Assembly (NCBI GenBank): GCA_035079385.1
Contig: JAVHKY010000005.1
Location: 5,890,001-5,954,000 of the forward strand
DNA: 64,000 nt
From: Aspidiotus rigidus
Lineage: Eukaryota; Arthropoda; Insecta; Hemiptera; Diaspididae
Reading direction: 5' to 3'
Part shown: in pieces, positions 1 through 12,800 of the stretch
Position numbering within the stretch: position 1 is the first letter of the stretch
Layout: every line of letters starts with the position of its first letter
Notes under the pieces: model-generated
Database searches by the model: none
What the model saw: only the letters and a program-made list of their open reading frames with translations
Told to the model about the DNA's origin: nothing
Program-made: the position numbers and the translations under genes

Positions 1-146
1 GGTCCCTTACCTTCCTATCATATATTAAGTCAAAATTTCCTTCCAAGTCCCTCTTTTCTCATATATTATGGCTCGAGAGTCGACATTTTTCCCAGTCCCC
101 CTCCTATCATATATAGTTTGAGGGTCAAAACTTGTCCAAAGTTTTG
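1..146. repeat. Degenerate copies of a ~45-bp satellite unit
   Basis: About three imperfect copies of a unit containing CCTATCATATATAG, then a GAGGGTC-AAA-TTTTTCC stretch, then AAGTCCCC. The same unit forms a cleaner tandem array at 60366-60765, and single copies occur near 7200 and 8745. The array continues to the first base of the window, so it probably extends outside it. Confidence 0.8.
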
Positions 147-151
147 ATTCA

Positions 152-391
152 ATGGCGTCAAATTTAAAAAAAAACCCACAGAACAGGTTCCCTGTGAAGA
201 AAACGATTCCTTCTGATCTCTGGGAGATTCCTTTCGCTAGCACATGTGAAAGATACGCTAATAGTAAATACGACAAAGTTTGTACACCTTCTGAATGGCT
301 CATCAGTTCTGCTCCATCTACTCAATTATCTAACGCCACAATAAACTACAAGTCGTTAAATGCTGTTAAACAAATAGTTAAAAATATCTAA
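152..391 (+). CDS. Unrecognised 79-codon open frame next to satellite
   Basis: An ATG-initiated open frame of 79 codons starts directly after the last degenerate 45-bp satellite copy and ends at TAA 389-391. The product would be basic at the N-terminus with a lysine and asparagine run, without signal peptide, membrane segment or a domain I know. Open frames of this length are expected by chance in a window of this size. It is listed only because it is ATG-initiated and its sequence is not simple. It may be an unannotated exon, a transposon fragment or noise; noise is most likely. Confidence 0.12.
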   Translation: MASNLKKNPQNRFPVKKTIPSDLWEIPFASTCERYANSKYDKVCTPSEWLISSAPSTQLSNATINYKSLNAVKQIVKNI

Positions 392-1805
392 TGCTAGATA
401 TCCTATCAAAAAATAGCGAACTCCATCGTTTCCATATCTCTCATACTGGGATATACATTTAAGGTAAAAGATTAAATTTGTTTAGCAGAGAATAACTCGT
501 TCAAAACTTCCTCTACGAATTGCTTTGTTTGAAAAATATTTCTAATTTCCAACATAGATCTTACAAAATTTACTATTGCCAGGAATTCTTTTCTTTTTCC
601 ATTGTATCACTTTTTCTCTCGATTCTATACACAGGATACTACATTAAGTATAAGCACATACACGCATACCGTGACAGTGAATAGGTTCAAGGAATAACAC
701 ACGAATGTACATGAAAATAATGTAATTATCGATTTAATAAAATCCGCCAAAACATAATGAGAGAGGCAAAGGAGGTAAGCTACCAACACACATTAACGGA
801 ACAATTCCATTAACATTATTAGGTACCGATGACTGGTAGACAAAGTTAACGAAAATAAAATTTCTTTCGCGTACTCATTACCTTTTTTCTTTTTTTGTTC
901 TTCTTTCGTTCGTTCGTTTTCTCTCTTTCATTTCAATTTTCATGCCGTTTGCGTCAACTTGAAATTGCTCTTCAAACTCACATAATACCTACACATACGC
1001 ACAGATATAGCCTCAATTTTGTAGCACAATACTATACACGAACGTATGTTGATATAGGTAGTATTGATGTTTGTACATTCGATATTTGGTGCACTCGTAT
1101 ATTCTAGCGTTATAATACACGCACGTGCCGTCTTACCGACGATGAAGGAAGACGATGATTTTGTTAAAAACTCTTCAATATTCAATTATATTCGGAATGC
1201 AGATGAAGCAATTAGGTACAGTCGTAATTAATGGAACAGACTGAGACGAAAACGAAGGCAGTTCGGATAATTATAAGCTGTTTTGTACAGGTTTCATTAA
1301 AATACATTGTTGTCGTCAAATATAAAGAGAAACACGCGAAATTTTAAATCAATAAATAAGCTTTCTTTCCAGGAGAAATTGAAGAGGCACTATTCAAAAT
1401 TGACATTTCAATTAAAAACAAATCCTTGGAGAAAGGGAAATCAATTTCTCAGTATACTGCTTAAAGTTGGTCACGAACATTGACCATCGAACATGATTCA
1501 GAATCGCATCGGAGATTCATCCAAGTATAGAGAAAATAACCCGAAAGATTTTTCCAAGAGATAAAACCAACAAAGATGACAGTTTTCTGAAACAATGAGA
1601 TTATTTGCCAAGGAAGAGATTGAAGAGTGCTAAAAAGATCAGGGAATCCATTCACAAAACTTGCAATTTTGAGCACCACCAGCACTAGATTTTCTGAATA
1701 GGCACGTCAACTCGAGAACTGTGGTTAAATGTGAAAGACTGCAGTGGGAAAGACGGCGGCCATATTATTTACGACCCGTCGAGAGTTCATTTCACCCACA
1801 CCTTT
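392..1805. other. Unassigned AT-rich DNA
   Basis: No recognisable gene, transposon end or strong repeat. Contains a T-rich stretch near 883-930. Short open frames here show no family resemblance. Confidence 0.5.
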
Positions 1806-2600
1806 CACCTCCAAGGTATGGAAATTACGATTAAGAAGGTGATGAAGTGTCTGGGCTTCTGGGTTGAAAGCTAAGCTTAAGGCATAATTTCCAAACGACT
1901 GGAAAAAACGGGCAGGGTAGTGACGTACCTAAGCCACATGATAACAAACCTAGGAGGGTCGAGGGAAGTAAGAAGACCGCATTGTCCATTCTCTTATATG
2001 ACACCCCAGTATAGACCGACTCCATGAAGATGGTATACAGAAGGAAAGAGATGGAAAAGATCTAACGAAGAGTTGTGCGATGGTAAGTTGTGTCAGTGCC
2101 TATACTGCATTTCTCGGCGGAGGCTCGTTGCGTATTAGCATGTTCACTACCACTCGAGTTCCTTGTTGAGAAGAGAGTAGTGGTGTTCAACTGTTCCTAG
2201 CAGAGAAGAGGATAAAGACTGATCAAGAGGCTTTACGAGTAAAGCGGGAGGCCTGGCGTTTCTTGCTCAAGAAATGGAAAGCGAGAATTGCTCAGAGAGA
2301 GCTGAGGAAAAGCTGAGGAAATGGACAACCCAAGTATTAATACGCGACCTTGATGAATGGATGAAGCGGGACCATGGTCAGCGGAACTTTCACCTGACGC
2401 ACGTGTTAAGCAGGCATGGCTGCTTCAAGACGAACCTTCATAAGAAGTTAAGGAAAGTTGAGCAGGCAACTTGTTCGTTTTGCGATCAGAGGTGGGATAA
2501 TGACCACAACACATCTTATTTGAGTGTGAGACGTGGAAGCGTGAGCGGCGCAAGCCCAGTCCATTAGAGTCAATAAAGGGATTTTGAAGGGCCCGTTTTT
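1806..2600 (+). pseudogene. R1-like non-LTR retrotransposon, 3' part of ORF2, broken
   Basis: Relic of the reverse transcriptase ORF of an R1-clade-like LINE. The pieces follow the family order but in shifting frames: a thumb-type segment reading KCLGF (near 1840), then LSHMITNLGGSRE (near 1925-1965), then LSILLYDTPV with a stop where the conserved W normally sits (near 1980-2010), then LAEKR (near 2200), then a continuous frame from 2274 with the C-terminal block LTHVLSRHGCFKTNLHKK and the zinc-knuckle-like CSFCDQRW..DNDH. A +/-1 shift near 2515 moves the expected LFECETWKRERR into another frame. R1-type proteins end with just this LTGHGCF...C..C...H..F.C..W region, so this is the 3' end of the gene. 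The endonuclease domain and most of the RT palm are missing. Non-functional. No rDNA flank is visible, so it is not an rDNA-resident R1 copy. Confidence 0.8.
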
Positions 2601-5600
2601 GCTATCGTGGAGCTCTTCATCCTCCTTTTCACAAGGTTGTAAGCTTGTAAGTCCAAACCGTGACAAGGAGGGTATATTTTGAAAAATGTTGACTTCTGAG
2701 TCTTATGAATGAAAAGAGACTGTCAGACCAGTATCATAAGTTAACTTATTCACCAGTCAAGATAAAAAAAAACTCGAGCTCCGGTTTTCGAACTTGGAAA
2801 AATTTCAAGCTCTGAACTCCACATAAGAAAGACTGGAAATGATTTTGAGCTTGAATATCTATGTAAGTAACGAAAAAAGTTTTAAAAAGTGTTAAGCTTC
2901 GATCCCTAAGGAGAAAAAGAGTTCGGAAAAATTTTGAGCAGTTCCCCCTCTGCGCGGGCTTAGATGAACCGATTTAGAAGAATTTCGAGCTCTTAATTAC
3001 ATATCAAAGTGACAGAGAATTTTGATCTCTATGACTTATCATCCATTTCGAAACGAATGTAATGTCATAATTTGGTCGATTCTAGAACAGCTGTTACAGA
3101 GATTCGCTTTCAGGTCTTAGGTACAATCATGCTGAGTAATAAGCCAGTAAGTGTGTTTGGTAAAACGAATAGTCGTCGGTTTCACTCATGACGTTACAAA
3201 ACGAATATCATAAAATGGGAAAATAACGATGAACTGTTTGCATAGGGTTCAAAAATCTCGTAAAATAAATAAACATATACATTTTTTTTTGAAACCTGTT
3301 CGGCGAAAAATGTCTAAGGGGACAAAAGGGGGGAAAGAAGAAGTTGTTCTAGGTAAATGTTTACTGAAACCTCTTCCTTGATATGTTTTGAGCTGAGGAT
3401 CAGCAAAATTTTGTCCCTACTAAAAATGTGACACCAAATGGCCTTGACCTACCATAGAAATTTGGAAAAATTTTGATTTTTGAGATACATAACAGGTTGT
3501 CCTTAACTTCAGAAGGATACATAAGCTAGGCAAACTCTTTAACTATAAAACATATTTTTTTCCAGTAATGGCAGTCGAAAGCTCAAGATGTGAACAATGC
3601 ATAATTCAATATTTTTCCATGAAGTGAAAAAATATGTTTGAACTACACGGGGAATAAAACAGATTTGAAAACTAGGTTTTGATGAAACGTAGACCCGTAG
3701 GAAAATGTGCTTACCACAGAGCCAATTATACTACGTAGACTCATGCCTGTATATCTGGTAAGTAATTCTTTCAAAAGAAAAATAGTTAGCCTACTTCGAC
3801 ATTCAATCCAACTGGCTACCGATACAATATTTTAATTGAAGAGAGCTTCGGGTAGAATTCGAGAATTCTGTTCTGCTAACAAAAAAATAAATAATTTGGC
3901 ATTTTGTTCGATAAGAGAGCACCCTTTTCTTAGAATGTGATGAACGTAGGCTATGATTAAATTTATATTATCTATTGTACGACCCCTGACTAACAATGCA
4001 ATATCACGCAGTAACCGATTAAGCCTAATAAACGCCGACTCACATCGAGTGTCAGTCCCACCAACATAGAGCCGGGATGTCGTCGAGATGATTCAACTTG
4101 ATAAACAGAAAGAACCGGGCACTTTGTTCGCGCTAGTTAAATACCGTACACCGTATGAAGAATTGAATTGAGCGAAAAATTAAGTTCCACTTTTATAAAC
4201 GGTGCACATCGCGATGAGAACTGAACGCTGTAATAATGATTTTTGATTACCAATATAAGGGTAATATTGTATTCTATTTGACACTGAAACGAGATATGTA
4301 CCCCCTGAAGTCAGACTTCGTGTTTGATTTCGACAGACCATCCTAGAGAAACATTACTGTGAGATTTTTTTTTTTTTTCTAAAATTATCTTCATCTTCAT
4401 TCCATACGTACCATCCTATTTCGAAAAAAAAGTTATTAAAGTAGCTTAGATAAAATACCGGTAGGTATATCTTACGATGAAGAACCGAAAGTGTACTTAT
4501 TTTGCACTCGTATCACGAAATCCTTAACTTTATAAGTCTAAAGACGAACGCAGAGTACCTACCTAATTTTCAGGGAGGTAAGAAGCAGTTTTTGACAACA
4601 TCCTTCCTTTTACAACTACCTATAGGTAAAACTGCTCATAAACTTTGCACACAACCGCCTTGATTATCGAATTTGACCAAGGTACATATGTATACACATA
4701 GGCAAGGCAACATTCAAACATGTGTTTTACATAAACTTTCAAGTTTGAAACGTATTCAAATCATTGTAGTACGTACTAAGCGGTACCTACAGTGAAGGAT
4801 CATTCTGAACCCGAAGAAGAAGTTTTCTAACTTAAATGTCGACAGATATACAGGTTATAAAGACTGCATTAAAAAAATCTGTGAACCTTTTTTTGCGTCA
4901 CCGACTCTATTTCTGCCGAAGGCCACTCTTAAGGAAAGTAAAACCAACACCAACCTACCGATGAATATCTTCAAAATACGAATGCAACGTGGAAAACGAA
5001 CGTTATAATATAGAACACCATCGGAGAAATTCATAATTAAAAGCGAACACATTAAAACTTCGAGCACATGGTCTACACAGCTTCCACACACATATATTAA
5101 TATACTGGTACACCACACTTCAGCATAACACGAGGGCCTTTAAGCAAAACGAAATAATACGAGCCCGCATATAATCATGTGCGACTCTCTAATAATTCAC
5201 TGCGAGTAGAATGAGCGTTGATCGTCCGATTGTACTTTATAAACTTCAACTTCTGACGCACCACCGTGCGTCCACGGCCACCACCACGACACCCCTCGAT
5301 TGCCTTCATCCTACCCCACTTCTAGTTAACGAACCGGCAGAGTGGTATTAAAAGTCGAAAAACCTCGGCAGTGACCGATCTACAGCGTTTCTTATCGAAA
5401 AGCTCGACGTTTCTGGCACCATCTTGAGAAGATAATTTAAATAGCTTCGGAAATGTTTACCTACGTTGATCGACCTTTTAATCGCAAATAAGATAACGGA
5501 AGAGTAATCGAGCAAAGAAGCACAGAGAAAAAATTGATAACGCGGAGTAGAAATAACAAATCGAAGCACATTCGAACGGGATTAACGATCTCCTGAAATA

Positions 5601-6936
5601 GAACGATAAGAATAAAATAAAATTTATACATATGCAACTGAGAATGAACAAAGTGATTGTCTACAATACACCGCGAAACGATTGAATCGTTATCTAAGTA
5701 TAATATGAAAGTTATCAAAAAATACTGTTTTGAATATTTCGACGTACGAGTCATTATCTCATCTGTTTTTATCATTCGAACATCGATTTAGGTAGGTACA
5801 TAATTAAAAAATCGGACATAAATATCCGTCACTAATGCAGTAACGAATAGCATTCACATGTAACAAACTTAACTTACAACTCGACAGCTAGCACGCACCT
5901 CCTCAATTCATGTAACTTATTTAAAAATAGTTCGAAATTTTTGTAATCGCATCATTGATCCGCAGCATAGCAGGGGTCAAGCGGTGTAACAAGAGTTACC
6001 CGCACCATACAATTCGTAAGCCACTTTACAATTTGAGTTTTTTTTTTCTTGTTTGTTATATTTTTTTGAAGAAGAATGTTTTATGCACAACGAGCATCAT
6101 TATCGCACGATGCACACGCTATTTTAAAAATAATTTCTAACCTTGTTTTTCCTATTCCGTAGCATGATATCCACATCATCAAACGAAAGCAGAAGACAAA
6201 TATTTCAAAATTGATTCGAAAAAGAAAAAAAAAACTAGAATACCAATGAGAAGATGGCTCAGATGTATACATTTCAAATTTCTCCCGTCAAACTTTACAG
6301 CCCTTAGGTACTGTAGTAAAATGCCTCACAAATCAGGACAGTATAGATGTGAGGAGTTCATTATTCGTGCGTTTCTGTTCTGTACAGTTCCGCATTCATT
6401 AGCGAACTGTTTATAGTTTAGGAAATGTTTACCCTATTATACTATTTATACAGAAGTGTAAAGCACGCATCACCAACCTCTCGTCCAACTTTACAATCCC
6501 TCACTCAAATCTTACAAATCAAGACAGAAAATTGAAAAATGAGCAACTGGTGATTGATTTCTTACATGTTAGCAAACTACATACAGTATTTCGTAATCAT
6601 TGGAATATGTAACATACGTACAAGTTTACAACATCATTCTTTTGACATTTTTAATGTCCTTGCTTACACCCCCACTACTATTGGAAAAATTTCGATCTTC
6701 GCTACATTGGAACCTTTATCTGTACCTAGCCTTGTTTATATTAGACCCAACATACAGTCTACTAGGCTATACTAGGCCTTTCATGCGAACTGTCTAGTCA
6801 TTCAGTTGATTCTATATCAGTGCCTATACTAGGTGTTGTGGCTAGTTCTTTACGCTTATACTATTAAGTCTAGATAGTATAGTTGCTCCCGCACGTCCTT
6901 CCCTTTCCATGAAATATTTTAACTTGATACCTGTTT
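2601..6936. other. Unassigned AT-rich DNA, 4.3 kb
   Basis: No gene or transposon end that I can defend. Homopolymer T tracts occur at about 4365-4378 and 6040. Stretches near 2770-3010 and 3400-3480 contain words such as CTTGGAAAAATTTCAAGCTC that faintly recall the 45-bp satellite, but too degraded to call. Confidence 0.4.
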
Positions 6937-7120
6937 CAGGCGCGGATCCAGACGATCACTTTGGGAGGGGAAACAATCCAAAAAAAGTTTGAAGGATTTT
7001 TGTTTTTTTTTGTTTTTTACATTTTCTTCGATATTACAAATTTTTTGTTGTTTTTTTTTTTTTTTTTTTTTTTGGGGGGGGGATTTCCCCCCTTTCCCCC
7101 CCCCCGTGGATCCGCGCCTG
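6937..7120. mobile_element. hAT-type MITE, CAGGCGCGGATCCA family, copy 1
   Basis: A 184-bp element with 14-bp terminal inverted repeats: it begins CAGGCGCGGATCCA and ends TGGATCCGCGCCTG. It is flanked by CCTGTTT at 6930-6936 and again at 7121-7127, a 7-bp match consistent with an 8-bp hAT target duplication with one change. The interior is a long T run followed by G and C runs, so there is no coding capacity. A related element with similar ends lies at 21065-21240. Confidence 0.8.
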
Positions 7121-7129
7121 CCTGTTTTA

Positions 7130-7240
7130 TGGGGGTTATTTTGAAAATTTTTCCACCCAAAATTTTCCCAAGTTCCAATACCCCTATATAGCTCAAAGCT
7201 AGACTACTCCTTGATATTTCCAAGTCCTCATCCTATAGTT
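7130..7240. repeat. Isolated degenerate copy of the 45-bp satellite unit
   Basis: The segment containing CCCCTATATAGCTC, TATTTCCAAGTCCTCATCCTATA and a nearby AATTTTCCCAAGTTCC follows the order of the satellite units at the window start and at 60.4 kb. It is diverged and lies directly beside the hAT MITE. Confidence 0.45.
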
Positions 7241-7564
7241 AGGTCAAGTTTTGTTCTCATAAATTGAACTCTCCCTCCCTTAATACGAATATAGGGAAAA
7301 CCGTAATTATTTTACATAAACAAAATACCAGTCGTAAAACAAGATATGGATTTTAGATCGGATTTACAATTCGCAATCTGCAACATTAAAATTGAATTCC
7401 AGAACTTCACGAAATACTTGGGCCTTATGATTGATTCAAAACTTTGTTTGACGAACACTTATTCAAATATTTGAGAGAGAAAAGTCTAAAAGCGATAAAA
7501 AAATTTAATATTATATTTTAGAACACGACAGGCTAGAACAATAGAGCACGGGAAGTGATACAAA

Positions 7565-7702
7565 TGTGACCTGCGATGAGAAAAGGATGCTCATTGCCCA
7601 TTGGCGCAAGAACACCATTCCTCTCTGATTGTACATCTAATCAGAGAGAAAAGGTGTTCCTGTCAGTGGGCGATGGGCATCCTTTTCTCATCGCAGGTCA
7701 CA
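7565..7702. mobile_element. 138-bp near-perfect hairpin (foldback) element
   Basis: The two halves are reverse complements over almost the full length: it begins TGTGACCTGCGATGAGAAAA and ends with the exact complement. The first 26 bp of each arm are identical and the arms agree at roughly 85% overall, with a loop near TGTACATCTAA. Flanking duplication is unclear (AA or AAA only). The open frame running through it from 7576 reads the hairpin itself and is not a gene. Superfamily unknown. It lies just before the start of an R1-like relic. Confidence 0.75.
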
Positions 7703-7779
7703 AATATTGTATAGGCTTTATTTTTGGACACCGTGATATGTTGAAGGGAGAACAAGAAGGCATAAGAAGACCGACTAAT

Positions 7780-8240
7780 GTGTGTGTTCATTGTGCGGAG
7801 TTATAAGAGAGTATCATATCTGCGATGGACCTACTGCTAGTGAAGAGGACAGCCCTTTATGAATTCAAAAAGCGAAATGCCATGTAAAAATTAAATCAAT
7901 GCTGGTGCTTGGACCCCTTGAATGATCGAAGAAGTCCTTGACCGACAAATAGCAACAGCTCGGGGGCTAGAATGGGAATCAGAAAAGGGGAAAGGCCAAT
8001 GGACACATAAGATCTGTCCCGAGTAAAAGCCTAGTGAGGAGAAACCGTTTTATTTCTTCCTCACGTAAGCACTGACTGGCCACTTGTGTTTCAACGTCTA
8101 CTTAAATACAAGGACAAACGACGTAGCTCTCCATAGTGCCCGTGTGGCGCTTAAACAGTCCGTACGTGGAGCATATGCTGCTATAATGCCAGGTCCACGC
8201 AAAAGATCGTCTTAGCAACACACCAGCAACTGTAGCCATG
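7780..8240 (+). pseudogene. R1-like LINE, C-terminal relic (second copy)
   Basis: Scattered in-frame pieces match the end of an R1-type ORF2 in the right order. DLLLVKRTALYEFKKRNAM (near 7830-7885) corresponds to the post-thumb block before the W-rich segment. LEWESEKGKGQWTH (near 7965-8010) corresponds to the conserved W..KG.WT. FFLT-ALTGHLCFNVYL (near 8040-8105) corresponds to LTGHGCF..YL. SP-CPCGA and VEHMLL-CQVHA (near 8125-8200) correspond to the zinc-knuckle-like C..C...EH..F.C end. Several stops and frameshifts separate them. It is a different copy, and perhaps a different subfamily, from the relic at 1806-2600. Non-functional. Confidence 0.65.
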
Positions 8241-9758
8241 AGGAGAGTTGTGTACAAATTATGGAGTATTGAACGCCGGGGAAACGTTAAAAAAGTTTGA
8301 AGCAAAAGTGAGCGATATCAGCACAAAATAAGATCTAGTAAGTCGGCGAGCTACTTGCTCAGACAACCGTTCCCAGTTGCCATATCAACACTGGGTAGGG
8401 CAGACTAGGAGAAGGTGTGAGAAGACAGTAGAATGCAAAATCTGATATGAAGAACAGACCCAGAAGAAAACAAAAGTCATGGAGGGAAGTTCCGGGGAGG
8501 AAGTTGGTATTCAATGTACCGCTAGGTGCAGGGCCGATGTCCTTTCTTTCAGGAGAACGAAGTCGAATATTATTGATTATATAATCAGCAATATTATAAT
8601 AGAATACCCAAGTTGGAGGTGCACCAGGAGGCCACTATGGGCGCGTTCCTGGCACACACTCGAATTGTGATTATAATAAAAGACCGTAGTGTAACTCGTA
8701 AAAAAAAAGAAACAGTCTTGCATTCACATCAAGTTGAGTCAAGTCGTTTTCAAGTCCCCCTCCTATCAAGTTTAATTGGGTTGCCGACCGACCAGCTGCA
8801 CGGTCAACGGTGGACACCGGACATATTTTCTGCATCATCTTCCTGCCATGAATATCCGTCTCGCAAGTTCCCTTTTTACCCGAATCTTTCCCACTCTCCA
8901 GTAAGTAAAATTGAAAATATCATGATAAATTATTTGTTTACCTACATGAGTTTTTCCCAATGTCACATGGCATCCCTTTTTGAGACATGAATACTTATAC
9001 GCATGATAGATAGGCCTAAATACCAATAGATTTTTTCAAATGTAGCTTGAGGATTGAAATTTTTCCAAGTTTTAGAGTAATTGACTATGGAAACATAGAC
9101 GGACTCTTAAGTATGAAAGAAAGCCGGAGGTTATGTTCATCAACCACATAGATTAATTTTTCGAATCCAGATAAGAAGCCAAATTATTTGATAATCTAAT
9201 CTAGTGGTTAGATATTATTGATTGTCGAAAAATGAGAAGAAAAAGAGAAAGAATATTGATGCATTATATAAATCTTTCACGAGCTGGTCTTCATACACTT
9301 CTCGGAGCAAGATGGGTCACAAAATTCAAGTATGATTAGTTATGATCTGAAGACCATGAGGAGGCTGATGACCAAAGATTAATGTGGGCATTAATGACGA
9401 CCATAGACTACCTATGCTCATGTAATATGGTAAAGATAGCGTGCACGTACCGTAGTTCAAATTAGTGTTCAGCTACCGCATTGATAAAAAATAGAAATTT
9501 TCAGCGGAAATGAAAATGTTGAAAACTTTTATTAAATATTTCGCGCAGACTGTTATCGGCATATTCAACACACAATCCCACAAGTATAGGTTTTAATAAT
9601 TACTCTAAAACGAGAAGAGGTTTATTCTAAACATAATTACTGCAAGAAGTTCATATTTTGTATTTCAATCAGTATTCTTAACTTTGATAAAATAAAATTT
9701 TCTGAATTAAATTATTAACACGTATTACTCTAGTGAATAAATATCGTATTGGACTCAT
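8241..9758. other. Unassigned DNA with one satellite-like unit
   Basis: Mostly unrecognised. CAAGTCCCCCTCCTATCA near 8750-8768 is a single match to the 45-bp satellite unit. A further fragment near 9043-9072 (GCTTGAGGATTGAAATTTTTCC) resembles its other half. The part up to about 8480 could be 3' UTR of the R1-like relic but carries nothing diagnostic. Confidence 0.4.
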
Positions 9759-9852
9759 GGGTCAAGTGGCGTTTTAACTCATTGCGTTCCCCACACTCGC
9801 GTTCCGCTCATGACGGGAAACCTTCGCAACTCGTTTGAACGCCACTTCACCC
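9759..9852. repeat. 94-bp GC-richer inverted repeat
   Basis: Left arm GGGTCAAGTGGCGTTTTAAC pairs with a right arm ending GTTTGAACGCCACTTCACCC. Pairing resumes inside the arms (TTGCG and TTCCC blocks). The segment is clearly richer in GC and CpG than its flanks. It may be a small foldback element; no target duplication is evident. Confidence 0.5.
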
Positions 9853-12800
9853 GCTCGTACAACAAAAATAACTAAATTTTGAAGTAAGACACAATAGAAA
9901 GATGTATTACGACAAAAAATATGAAATACCTGTACAGTACAGCATGCGCGTTTGTTTATTTCAGTTCCGAAATTTTAACCTCAAGAATTCGTTTTAAATG
10001 AATTACATCCTTTAAACAGTATGCCTTCGTATAAATCATTGAAATAGGTAGTCGTGTTCTTTCGTATACTGCTGACATTCTGAATTTTCACGCTCTAAAA
10101 TATAATAATGTACTGCATTAATGAGGCACCTGACGGAAATATCGGAATTGTCATTTCTACCAGCTGTCCATAATCAATTTACATACACATAGGGTGGGCT
10201 TTCAGTATGACATAAAGTTACAGCGACTCAATATTTCTTAGAATCCAAGTAAAGAATTAAAAAATATGATTGAGACTTGTACGTACACTTTTCGACAGAT
10301 TCACCGAAGAAAAATATTAAAGCTAAGAGATTCCTCATCGTCAAAATAATTACTCTCTTTAAGATTAATATTTCATTCTGACTACGGTATGGAATGAGTG
10401 AAATAAAAAAAAAATTAGGCTGGCATAAATATCATGAGAAAAAGTGAAGTCGTTATAGGCCTACCTAAGTTGAGCCATATTTTTCCTCGAGCCAGGTAAA
10501 ATTAAAAAATATTATTTTTCAAATAAATAAGCTTGTCGTTTGCAGAGATTGTATCTATATCTTGTGGAATTGGAATTTAGGAACCAAGTAGATTTAAACT
10601 CAATATTAATTTTTTTTCAGATTTTTCTCGTAGTCTTTCCGTAGCTTCGCAATATCTGTATTAGAAGTAAATCGTTTCCTCATCATAAATAAGAGTTGAA
10701 GAAATTATTAAAAGGCTCTTGTTTCAAATACATAAACAACACAGAATTCGGAACTTCTCCAAGGCCCATTGCTTATACAATACCTTCACAGTAAGTATAC
10801 AGCTTGAGGATTGAAATGTTTAGAATTTCGAGGTCAGGCCTAATACTTGTTGGGAAAAATCTCTGAGATTTGAATTGAATTCGGGAATGTCGCATAGCAG
10901 CTACTCTATTTTTCATGAGCTAATTACGCCTTTCAGAGCGCTCAAAGCTCAATATTTTTTCTGGCTTTTCATCTTAGATTTAAAGCTCAAAAATTAAAAT
11001 TTTCTCTTTTACTGATAGGTATCATCGATAATCTAACCTAAAATATGTTTCAGTAACCAGAGTTGTTGTTTTTTTTTTTTTTCTTTCAATATAATTATAG
11101 TAATATAGGTTTTTAGAAGCAGCTTGGTCATTAACAGCGGATTTTTTTTTCTTTTCAAGATTTTTCTTTTACATTTATTTTCAAAAGTGAAAATAAACAC
11201 ACATAGAATTAAGAAAACAGTAGATTTGCATACAACTCGTCAACGTAAAAAATATAAAAGCAAATTTCATAAACTCGAACATTAAATCAATCAGAACACG
11301 TTTCATCTTTTCTATTCTTTTTATTCTTCTTTTTTTTTCTCTCTATATGACGTAGGCCTATGTAGTATTAGGTCCTTAGTATTAGGTACCCATATAAAAA
11401 CATGAGATCATGGTAACACCCCTATTAAATGTTCTAGTACATATAAATTATTCTGGGGTTGTATTGTATACCTCAACTGAAAGAATCTGAACTGTTGTTG
11501 CTTATGTTTGCTTCTTCATTTTTCGTGAGCATTGGATATGATTAAACCACGTGGTACCTATTCAAATCAACCTTAAAATATTGACAAATACGAGAAAAAT
11601 TGTAGAATGGACTTATGCTTGTAAGACGATAAGATGTACAAGAAATCGCTGGTTCAAGAGCTTGAGATTCTTCTAGCTATTGATATCGTTGATCAGTTTT
11701 TACCAGCCATAGTCTTACAAAGAGAGAATTTTTTCGTATGCAAGGATATCAATTAGGAAAGAAGGTAAAGACAAGGCTTTTCCCGCACAGAGTTTTACAA
11801 GTTCATATTATTCTCGTCGATTCAAAAAAGAATAACTTCTTCCTCTAGATAAACAAGAAAATATCGTACAGGTTTCAAAAAAAAAACCTTGAATTTCTCT
11901 TTGAATTATTTCAATATGCGATTGGTACATGTACCTATCTTTCAGAAATTTATTTTCGATAATTTTATCTCAATGTTATCAAGCATCTGCTGGTAGGTAC
12001 GTTTATAAAAGGTTTCCTAAAAGCAACTTAGGTACTCTAAATGGCGTTCATGGAAATAATATGAATAAACTAGAAATGCGTTCATAGAACTATGGACGCG
12101 CGTGTGTAACGAACGCAAAATGATAACCCTTTCATCCAATTTTATTTTTTGATTAAAACTTCAAAGAAAACTTGTCACGATAATATGATCGGTAAACTGG
12201 ACTTACTCCTTTATAAAAAAAACTTACGATTATGATTCTTTCCTTAGTTTATAAGGATCATCAGATCTATAAAATAACAAGAAATTACTTAGGTGCAAGC
12301 GAGACGAATCGACGAAGTGCGAGTTGTGATAGAAAACTCATTAATTTGTATGATTTAAAATCGAGTAAAAATTCTACAGCAGGGATAAAACACTAGCTTA
12401 CTCTTTTAAAAGATGAACGACCTAGTTTAAAAAATCAGTCCTGTTTAGCTTTCCCGATGATTTTTAATCACAGCCCAAACAAATGAAAAAAAAAAACAAA
12501 ACAAAACAAGTTGGTAATATTTAATACTGTTCAACACACTGAAACTATTATCCAATCTACTTAAATACTCATATATTGAAAACAAAATTTGAGACAGAAT
12601 ATAAGAGAAACTACCGTACGATATTATAATGAAGACAATTAGAATTAAATCAGGGCTGAAATTGTTGAGAAGAAAGAATAAATATTTGGTTTAATCTAAT
12701 TTTTGGTGAACCTTGATTTCGAGCGTTTGGTCTCGAAAGTATTTAAAGTTTGTAGTTCATAAAAATACAGTTTTAAGATAAGATACTAAGGATTACGGAA

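Noticed and set aside
7017..7223. Lys- and Phe-rich open frames around the hAT MITE at 7 kb
   Set aside because: They translate the homopolymer and poly-G/C interior of the MITE; no conserved residues.
11641..11700. GGTTCAAGAGC, a possible tRNA B-box
   Set aside because: No matching A-box, acceptor stem or cloverleaf at suitable spacing.
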